Source of the DNA: an uncultured Prevotella sp.
Lineage (GTDB): Bacteria; Bacteroidota; Bacteroidia; Bacteroidales; Bacteroidaceae
Assembly: GCA_937892695.1 (NCBI GenBank)
Contig: CALBJK010000108.1
Location: 1 to 11,371 of the forward strand
Direction: 5' to 3'
DNA length: 11,371 nt
Shown here one piece after another: positions 5,876 to 11,371 of this stretch. The position numbers and the translations under genes are program-made. Every line of letters begins with the position of its first letter. Positions within the stretch are counted from its first letter, which is position 1. Under the pieces are notes generated by a model. That model did not search any database, was not told the DNA's origin, and saw nothing but the letters and a program-made list of their open reading frames with translations.

Positions 5876-5891
5876 TGTTTCACGTGGAACT
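5876..5891. other. parS: parS-like site 2 (candidate ParB-binding site)
   Basis: Read on the minus strand this is AGTTCCACGTGAAACA. It differs only at the first base from the Bacillus-type parS TGTTCCACGTGAAACA. It overlaps the mnmG stop codon by two bases and lies in the 48-base mnmG-apt gap. Together with site 1 it gives two parS-like sites 834 bases apart. Confidence 0.55.
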
Positions 5892-7773
5892 ATCTGTGCA
5901 TTAGCACCAAAAGAACGTTTATATCACTCGGAGACACGCCCGGAATCCGGCTTGCCTGGGCAAGGGTCTCTGGGTCGATGCGTTGAAGCTTTTGACGGCC
6001 TTCTGTCGAAATTTCGTGTAGCTCGGAGTAATGGAAATGACCCTTTATTTTTATATCCTCAAGACGGTGCATCTTGTCGGCTATAACTTTTTCGCGTTCG
6101 ATATACCCACGGTACTTCATTGTTATTTCTGCCTCCTCCGTAATCTCGTCATGGCGGTCGTTGATGGCTTCTATCGTTTCTTTCAATTCAGGAACTGCTT
6201 CGGCCAGTTTCTCAACAGACAGTTGCGGACGAGCTACCAGTTCGGCAATCGTGCTTCCGGTATGGAGTGGGGTGGTGCCGAAATGTTCCAATGCACCGTT
6301 TATTTCTGACGGCTTCACCGATGTCTTTGCACAGAAGTTGACTATTCTCTGGATGGCTGCTTCCTTGCGTTTCCATCGGTCGAAACGGTCGCGTTTGGCC
6401 AGACCGAGATTGTAGGCGCGTTCGGTTAGACGGGCATCTGCATTGTCCTGACGGAGAAGTATGCGGTATTCGGCACGCGATGTGAACATACGGTATGGTT
6501 CGTCTACACCCTTTGTGGTAAGGTCGTCGATGAGTACGCCGATGTAACTTTCGTCACGTTTCATTACAAAAGGCTCGCTTCCACCGCACAGCAGAGCGGC
6601 ATTGATTCCTGCTACTGTACCTTGTCCGCCAGCTTCTTCGTATCCGGTGGTTCCGTTCACCTGTCCGGCGAAGAACAGCCCGTTTACAATCTTCGATTCC
6701 AACGAAGACTTCAGCTGCGTAGGGTCGAAGTAGTCGTACTCGATAGCGTAGCCCGGACGATAGACCTTGACATCGCGCAGAGCTGGAATCTTGTGCAGGG
6801 CTTCGAGCTGGGTGTGGATGGGCATACTTGACGAGAAACCGTTCAGATACATTTCGTTTGTGTCTTCGCCTTCCGGTTCGAGGAAAAGCGGGTGCTGGTC
6901 CTTGTCGGGGAAGGTGACGAGTTTTGTCTCGATAGAAGGACAGTAGCGCGGCCCTGTGCTCTGAATCTGACCGTTGAACAACGGCGAGTCGGCGATGTCG
7001 CGCCTCAGTGTGTTGTGTACATCCTTATTGGTATAGCATGTCCAACATGGCAACTGACGCAACTTGCGCTCAGGTGAGAGGTAGCTGAACTTATGGTAGT
7101 CGTTCTCATCTGGCTGACATTCCAAGTCTTCGAAGTGTACGCTGCGGCGGTCGATGCGCACGGGTGTACCGGTCTTCATGCGGGACGATGTTATTCCGTG
7201 CCGGATGATGCTTTCCGTCAGGCGCAGCACAGCTGGTTCGGCACACCGTCCTCCAGGCAGCTTACGCCGTCCTATGTGCATGAGTCCGTTGAGGAACGTA
7301 CCGGCTGTAATGATGATGCATTTCGCCCTGAACTCCACACCCCACACTGTCCGTACTCCCGTGACGCTGCTTCCGCGCCCTTCGCCGTCGGTGAGAAGTT
7401 CCTCTACTTCGTCCTGCCAGATGTCGAGCAGGGGTGTGCGGTCGAGTGTGTGCCGCCATTCCTCTATATATTTCATGCGGTCGCACTGTGCTCGCGGACT
7501 CCACACGGCAGGCCCTTTACCCCTGTTGAGCATACGGAACTGTATCGATGTGGCATCGGTGACGAGTCCCATCTGTCCGCCGAGCGCGTCGATTTCGCGC
7601 ACAATCTGTCCTTTGGCTATACCGCCTATGGCAGGGTTGCAGCTCATCTGTCCGATTTTGTTCATGTCCATAGTTATAAGACATGTCTTCGCTCCCATGT
7701 TTGCGGCCGCCGTCGCGGCTTCACATCCGGCGTGGCCGCCTCCGACCACGATGACATCGTAAGAGAAATTCAT
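5890..7773 (-). CDS. mnmG: tRNA uridine-5-carboxymethylaminomethyl modification enzyme MnmG (GidA)
   Basis: The 627-residue length is typical of MnmG, the FAD enzyme that works with MnmE to place the carboxymethylaminomethyl group on wobble uridine 34 of several tRNAs. The N-terminal dinucleotide-binding motif is YDVIVVGGGHAGCEAA, with the GGGHAG loop at 11-16. The family cysteines are present: Cys45 in SCNPAIGGIAKG and Cys278 in RYCPSIE. A second FAD-contact segment with FAGQVNGTTGYEEAGGQG lies at about 370-387. The helical C-terminal region that contacts MnmE and tRNA is complete and ends near the parS-like site. The ATG at 7771-7773 is preceded by a short A/T-rich leader with a -7-type box. 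It is first in an mnmG-apt unit and is transcribed divergently from the fumarate reductase genes. The MnmE gene is not in the window. Confidence 0.98.
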   Translation of the reverse strand: MNFSYDVIVVGGGHAGCEAATAAANMGAKTCLITMDMNKIGQMSCNPAIGGIAKGQIVREIDALGGQMGLVTDATSIQFRMLNRGKGPAVWSPRAQCDRMKYIEEWRHTLDRTPLLDIWQDEVEELLTDGEGRGSSVTGVRTVWGVEFRAKCIIITAGTFLNGLMHIGRRKLPGGRCAEPAVLRLTESIIRHGITSSRMKTGTPVRIDRRSVHFEDLECQPDENDYHKFSYLSPERKLRQLPCWTCYTNKDVHNTLRRDIADSPLFNGQIQSTGPRYCPSIETKLVTFPDKDQHPLFLEPEGEDTNEMYLNGFSSSMPIHTQLEALHKIPALRDVKVYRPGYAIEYDYFDPTQLKSSLESKIVNGLFFAGQVNGTTGYEEAGGQGTVAGINAALLCGGSEPFVMKRDESYIGVLIDDLTTKGVDEPYRMFTSRAEYRILLRQDNADARLTERAYNLGLAKRDRFDRWKRKEAAIQRIVNFCAKTSVKPSEINGALEHFGTTPLHTGSTIAELVARPQLSVEKLAEAVPELKETIEAINDRHDEITEEAEITMKYRGYIEREKVIADKMHRLEDIKIKGHFHYSELHEISTEGRQKLQRIDPETLAQASRIPGVSPSDINVLLVLMHR

Positions 7774-7798
7774 TATTATTGCTGATTTTTATCCCCGG

Positions 7799-7806
7799 CA
7801 AAATTA
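7799..7806 (-). promoter_or_regulatory. Possible -7 box for mnmG
   Basis: On the minus strand these bases read TAATTTTG, fitting TAnnTTTG, 25 bases before the mnmG ATG. No clear -33 TTTG sits at the right spacing, so this is a partial match in an AT-rich region. Confidence 0.35.
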
Positions 7807-7821
7807 AACATAAAAATTGAT

Positions 7822-7855
7822 TTTTAGCCGCGATTAGTTTGATTAATCGCTAAAA
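7822..7855. promoter_or_regulatory. Inverted repeat over the sdhC -33 element (possible operator)
   Basis: GCGATTA (7830-7836) and TAATCGC (7844-7850) are perfect reverse complements around a 7-base centre. That centre contains the -33 TTTG of the sdhC promoter. Allowing a 3-base bulge, TTTTAGC (7822-7828) and GCTAAAA (7849-7855) extend the pairing to 12 bases. A protein bound here would cover the plus-strand promoter and lie just upstream of the possible mnmG box, so it could affect both directions. The regulator is unknown. Confidence 0.5.
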
Positions 7856-7868
7856 TGTAGTATTTTTG
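7838..7868 (+). promoter_or_regulatory. Predicted promoter of the sdhCAB/frdCAB operon
   Basis: TTTG (7838-7841), a 19-base spacer and TATTTTTG (7861-7868) match the Bacteroidetes consensus TTTG, N19, TAnnTTTG at every fixed position. It is the best promoter in the window. Transcription should begin near 7875, giving a leader of about 120 bases before sdhC. Confidence 0.7.
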
Positions 7869-7930
7869 CAGTGGCTACGGCGTATCCGATACCTACATCA
7901 GAGTATTGCGGGAGCGCATATTGTCAACTA

Positions 7931-7974
7931 TTAACTGGAATTTGTTACACAAAGAAATACATTTAACAGTTAAA
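7931..7974 (+). other. Inverted repeats in the sdhC leader
   Basis: TTAACTG (7931-7937) can pair with CAGTTAA (7967-7973). Inside this lies TTTGT-TAC-ACAAA (7941-7953), a 5-base hairpin, and TTTAAC-A-GTTAAA (7962-7974) offers a competing palindrome. All are A/T-rich and weak. They could shape the leader RNA ahead of the ATG at 7995, but chance is possible. Confidence 0.25.
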
Positions 7975-7994
7975 TATTTAAATTTCAATCATTT

Positions 7995-8675
7995 ATGTGG
8001 TTAATCAATTCTTCTATTGGTAAGAAAGTAGTGATGTCGGTGACAGGTGTCGCGCTTATCTTATTTCTGACATTCCACATGTCAATGAACGTTGTGGCGC
8101 TCTTCTCGGGTGAAGGCTACAACACGATTTGCGAGTTCCTCGGTGCCAACTGGTATGCCGTGGTAGCAACCATCGGTCTGGCAGCCTTGGCCGTGATACA
8201 CATCGTGTACGCTTTCTGGCTGACCATGCAGAACCGCGCAGCACGCGGTAACGAGCGTTATGCTGTTGTAGACCGTAACAAGAAAGTGGAGTGGGCTTCA
8301 CAGAACATGCTCGTGTTGGGCATCATCGTGCTGCTCGGCTTGATGCTTCACCTGTTCAACTTCTGGTACAACATGATGTTCGCCGAACTGCTGCATCTTG
8401 ATGTTACACCGCTGCCTTACGACGGTTTCGCTTACATCGAGCAGACGTTCTCTAACCCTCTTTACGTTGTGCTTTACATCATCTGGCTGGGTGCTCTGTG
8501 GTTTCACCTTTCTCATGGCTTCTGGAGTGCGATGCAGACTTTCGGCTGGAACGGCAAGACATGGTTTGAGCGTTGGAAGGTCATCGGCATCGTTTACACG
8601 ACCCTGCTGATGCTCGGCTTCCTCGTGGTAGTGTTGGCCTTCGCCTTCAAATGCGCACCGAGCCTGTGCTGTTAA
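7995..8675 (+). CDS. sdhC: Succinate dehydrogenase/fumarate reductase cytochrome b subunit
   Basis: This 226-residue membrane protein anchors the flavin and iron-sulfur subunits and exchanges electrons with the quinone pool. Five transmembrane helices are visible at about 12-36, 54-76, 104-126, 155-177 and 196-218, the layout of the single-subunit, di-heme type B anchors of Wolinella and Bacillus. Histidines suited to bind two b hemes sit within these helices: His28, His69, His119, and His171 or His174. The C-terminus CAPSLCC is cysteine-rich. It is the first gene of a C-A-B operon behind a strong promoter match and a leader of about 120 bases; sdhA follows after 67 bases. In anaerobic Bacteroidales the complex mainly reduces fumarate, so frdC is an equally fair name. 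Confidence 0.93.
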   Translation: MWLINSSIGKKVVMSVTGVALILFLTFHMSMNVVALFSGEGYNTICEFLGANWYAVVATIGLAALAVIHIVYAFWLTMQNRAARGNERYAVVDRNKKVEWASQNMLVLGIIVLLGLMLHLFNFWYNMMFAELLHLDVTPLPYDGFAYIEQTFSNPLYVVLYIIWLGALWFHLSHGFWSAMQTFGWNGKTWFERWKVIGIVYTTLLMLGFLVVVLAFAFKCAPSLCC

Positions 8676-8742
8676 GCTGTAAACAAGCCATTCAGCCTTT
8701 ACTTATTAATTAACATAAAAGAATAAAATAACATTTGTTTTT

Positions 8743-10722
8743 ATGACAAAGCAAATTGATTCAAGGATACCCGAGGGACCGGTAGCCGAGAAATGGTCTA
8801 ACTTCAAAGCCCATCAGCGTCTGGTCAACCCAAAGAATAAGCTCAAGCTCGACATTATCGTCGTAGGAACAGGACTGGCCGGTGCTTCGGCAGCCGCTTC
8901 GCTCGGTGAAATGGGCTTCAACGTGCTTAACTTCTGCATTCAGGACTCGCCGCGCCGCGCACACTCTATCGCCGCGCAGGGAGGTATCAATGCAGCCAAA
9001 AACTACCAGAACGACGGCGACTCGGTTTACCGTCTGTTCTATGACACAGTGAAAGGCGGCGACTACCGCGCCCGCGAAGCCAACGTTTACCGTCTGGCCG
9101 AGGTGTCTAACGCCATCATCGACCAGTGCGTCGCCCAGGGCGTTCCGTTCGCCCGCGAGTACGGCGGCATGTTGGCCAACCGCTCGTTCGGCGGAGCGCA
9201 GGTTTCGCGTACGTTCTACGCAAAGGGACAGACAGGCCAGCAGTTGCTCCTTGGCGCCTATTCTGCGCTGAGCGCACAGGTTAGCGCAGGCCGCGTTAAA
9301 CTTTTCGTGCGTCACGAAATGGAGGATCTGGTAATCGTTGACGGTCGCGCCCGCGGCATCATCGCCAAAGACCTCATCACCGGAAAGCTCGAACGCTATT
9401 CTGCCAACGCCGTTGTCATCGCTACCGGCGGATACGGCAACACATATTTCCTGTCGACCAACGCAATGGGTTGCAACTGTACCGCAGCCGTTCAGTGCTA
9501 CCGCAAGGGTGCATATTTCGCAAACCCATGCTACGTACAGATTCATCCGACCTGCATCCCTGTACACGGCGACAAGCAGTCGAAGCTCACCCTTATGTCG
9601 GAGTCGCTGCGTAACGACGGCCGCATCTGGGTTCCGAAGAAGCTCGAAGACGCAAAAGCCCTGCAAGAAGGCAAGAAGAAGGGAAGCGACATTCCTGAAG
9701 AAGACAGAGACTACTACCTCGAACGCCGCTATCCGGCATTCGGAAACCTCGTGCCGCGCGACGTTGCCAGCCGCGCGGCCAAGGAGCGTTGCGACAAAGG
9801 CTACGGCGTGAACAACACCGGACTGGCCGTGTTCCTCGACTTCTCTGAGAGCATCAACCGTCTCGGAATAGACGTTATCCGCCAGCGTTACGGCAACCTC
9901 TTCGACATGTACGAGGAGATAACCGATGTCAACCCAGGCCAGCTTGCTAACGAGATCAACGGCGTGAAGTACTACAACCCGATGATGATTTATCCTGCCA
10001 TCCACTATACGATGGGCGGAATCTGGGTAGACTACGAGCTGATGACAAGCATCACCGGCCTGTTCGCAATCGGAGAGTGCAACTTCTCAGACCACGGCGC
10101 AAACCGACTCGGCGCTTCAGCACTCATGCAGGGACTCGCCGACGGCTACTTCGTGCTGCCTTACACCATACAGAACTATCTCGCCGACCAGTCCATCTGG
10201 CCGCACCTGTCAACCGACCTGCCCGAATTTGAAGAGGCAGAAAAGGGTGTTCAGGCTGAAATCGACCGTCTGATGAACATCAAGGGCAAACGCTCTGTCG
10301 ATTCAATCCACAAGGAACTCGGCCACATCATGTGGGAATACGTCGGCATGGGACGTACAGCCGAAGGCCTGAAGGAAGGCATCAAGAAAATCCGCGAGAT
10401 GCGCAAGGAGTTCAACACAAACCTCTTCATCCCAGGGACGAAGGAGGGCCTCAATGTCGAACTGGACAAGGCAATACACCTCCGCGACTTCCTCACCATG
10501 GGCGAGCTTATAGCCCACGACGCACTTTCGCGCAATGAAAGCTGCGGCGGACACTTCCGCGAGGAATACCAGACTCCTGACGGCGAAGCAAAGCGCGACG
10601 ACGAGCACTACTTCTACGTCGGCTGTTGGGACTACAAAGGCGAAGGCGAGGATCCCGAACTCATCAAGGAACCGCTTTCATACGAGATTATCAAGGTTCA
10701 GACACGTAACTACAAGAATTAA
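8743..10722 (+). CDS. sdhA: Succinate dehydrogenase/fumarate reductase flavoprotein subunit
   Basis: This 659-residue catalytic subunit interconverts fumarate and succinate on the inner face of the membrane. The FAD dinucleotide-binding motif is VVGTGLAGASAAASLGEMG (40-58). HSIAAQGGINAAKN carries His74, the expected covalent FAD attachment. Active-site residues are His268 (HPT), Arg344 (PRDVASRA), His421 (HYTMGG) and Arg455 (GANRLGASAL). The length suits the long flavoproteins found in the two- and three-subunit type B complexes. It begins at ATG 8743, after an A/T-rich leader 67 bases from sdhC, and its stop is 5 bases before sdhB, implying tight co-expression. Most codons end in C or G, as in highly expressed genes. 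Direction of the reaction is inferred from lineage; frdA is an alternative name. Confidence 0.97.
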   Translation: MTKQIDSRIPEGPVAEKWSNFKAHQRLVNPKNKLKLDIIVVGTGLAGASAAASLGEMGFNVLNFCIQDSPRRAHSIAAQGGINAAKNYQNDGDSVYRLFYDTVKGGDYRAREANVYRLAEVSNAIIDQCVAQGVPFAREYGGMLANRSFGGAQVSRTFYAKGQTGQQLLLGAYSALSAQVSAGRVKLFVRHEMEDLVIVDGRARGIIAKDLITGKLERYSANAVVIATGGYGNTYFLSTNAMGCNCTAAVQCYRKGAYFANPCYVQIHPTCIPVHGDKQSKLTLMSESLRNDGRIWVPKKLEDAKALQEGKKKGSDIPEEDRDYYLERRYPAFGNLVPRDVASRAAKERCDKGYGVNNTGLAVFLDFSESINRLGIDVIRQRYGNLFDMYEEITDVNPGQLANEINGVKYYNPMMIYPAIHYTMGGIWVDYELMTSITGLFAIGECNFSDHGANRLGASALMQGLADGYFVLPYTIQNYLADQSIWPHLSTDLPEFEEAEKGVQAEIDRLMNIKGKRSVDSIHKELGHIMWEYVGMGRTAEGLKEGIKKIREMRKEFNTNLFIPGTKEGLNVELDKAIHLRDFLTMGELIAHDALSRNESCGGHFREEYQTPDGEAKRDDEHYFYVGCWDYKGEGEDPELIKEPLSYEIIKVQTRNYKN

Positions 10723-10727
10723 AGACA

Positions 10728-11371
10728 ATGGCAAATATAAGTTTCACCCTTAAAGTATGGCGCCAGAACGGCCCTAAAGCAAAGGGACATTTCGATACAT
10801 TTGAAATGAAGGACATCCCGACCGACACATCGTTTCTCGAGATGCTTGATATTCTGAACGAACAGCTCATTGAAGCCGGGAAAGAACCTTTCGTGTTCGA
10901 CCACGACTGTCGTGAAGGCATCTGCGGCATGTGCTCGCTCTACATTAACGGCCATCCGCACGGACCCAACACCGGAGCTACTACCTGCCAGCTTTATATG
11001 CGTAAGTTCAAGGATGGCGACACCATCACAGTAGAACCGTGGCGTTCGGCTGCATTCCCCATCATCAAGGACTGCATGGTAGACCGTGGCGCGTTTGACA
11101 AAATCATCCAGGCCGGCGGCTACATCACCGTCCGTACCGGACAGCCACAGGATGCCAACGCAGTGCTCATTCCTAAGGAAGTGGCCGACGAGGCTATGGA
11201 CTGCGCTACCTGCATCGGTTGCGGCTGCTGCGTGGCTGCCTGCAAGAACGGCTCGGCTATGCTCTTCGTCAGCTCTAAGGTAAGCCAGCTCGCGCTGCTG
11301 CCCCAGGGCCGTCCAGAGGCTGCCAAGCGCGCCAAGGCCATGATAGCCAAGATGGATGAGCTCGGATTTGG
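10728..11371 (+). CDS. sdhB: Succinate dehydrogenase/fumarate reductase iron-sulfur subunit, 3' end cut off
   Basis: An open frame starts at ATG 10728, 5 bases after the sdhA stop, and runs off the right edge after 214 codons; a full subunit is usually around 250 residues. It passes electrons between the flavin and the hemes. The [2Fe-2S] ligands are Cys61, Cys66, Cys69 (CREGICGMC) and Cys87. The ferredoxin-type motif is Cys162-x2-Cys165-x2-Cys168-x3-Cys172. Two further cysteines, 159 and 167, lie beside these ligands. The remaining cluster ligands should be in the missing C-terminus. The truncation is caused by the window edge, not by a mutation. Confidence 0.95.
   Translation, partial: MANISFTLKVWRQNGPKAKGHFDTFEMKDIPTDTSFLEMLDILNEQLIEAGKEPFVFDHDCREGICGMCSLYINGHPHGPNTGATTCQLYMRKFKDGDTITVEPWRSAAFPIIKDCMVDRGAFDKIIQAGGYITVRTGQPQDANAVLIPKEVADEAMDCATCIGCGCCVAACKNGSAMLFVSSKVSQLALLPQGRPEAAKRAKAMIAKMDELGF

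Noticed and set aside
5002..5910. Chromosomal origin within the window
   Set aside because: Only parS-like sites support this; I found no cluster of DnaA boxes, no dnaA or dnaN gene and no AT-rich unwinding element next to such boxes.
7979..7986. Second sdhC promoter box TAAATTTC
   Set aside because: It misses the final G of TAnnTTTG and lies only 8 bases before the start codon, too close to serve as a promoter for the full gene.
8761..10005. 414-codon minus-strand open frame
   Set aside because: It lies antisense within sdhA, which is clearly real; the openness reflects C/G-ending codons on the coding strand.

Overview
The window looks like a core chromosomal segment from an anaerobic Bacteroidales bacterium, most likely Prevotella or a close relative. 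Three things point there. The fumarate reductase/succinate dehydrogenase genes are in the C-A-B order with a single five-helix cytochrome b subunit, and their protein sequences look strongly Bacteroidales. The best promoters match the Bacteroidetes primary sigma pattern (TTTG or TTG, 19-20 bases, TAnnTTTG). Start codons are preceded by A-rich leaders rather than a strong Shine-Dalgarno sequence. Genus assignment is inference.

Layout. From the left edge to about 7.8 kb everything is on the minus strand. In order of transcription it reads mnmG (tRNA wobble modification), apt (adenine salvage), a strong terminator, uvrC (excision repair nuclease), a 578-base non-coding stretch rich in repeats, dtd (D-aminoacyl-tRNA deacylase), a MazG-like nucleotide pyrophosphohydrolase, deoC (deoxyribose-phosphate aldolase), and the start of an unrecognised secreted protein that runs off the left edge. 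From 7995 to the right edge the plus strand carries sdhC/frdC, sdhA/frdA and a 3'-truncated sdhB/frdB. A 221-base divergent region separates the two halves and holds the best promoter in the window, with an inverted repeat laid over its -33 element.

How the genes work together. The left block is housekeeping: tRNA modification and proofreading, DNA repair, and nucleotide salvage, sanitation and breakdown. The right block is the membrane quinol:fumarate reductase/succinate dehydrogenase complex, which in anaerobic Bacteroidales is expected to reduce fumarate to succinate with menaquinol.

The genes are ordinary; the interest is between them. Two 16-base sites each match the bacterial ParB-binding parS consensus at 15 of 16 positions and lie about 0.8 kb apart, in the leaders of uvrC and apt. 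A small palindromic element occurs in three intergenic gaps. A 22-base tandem array and a perfect 10-base inverted repeat lie in the uvrC-dtd gap, the latter next to a predicted dtd promoter. DeoC carries a His/Cys-rich N-terminal tail. I saw no CRISPR array, tRNA, rRNA, insertion sequence, prophage or defence locus, and no convincing new multi-gene system.
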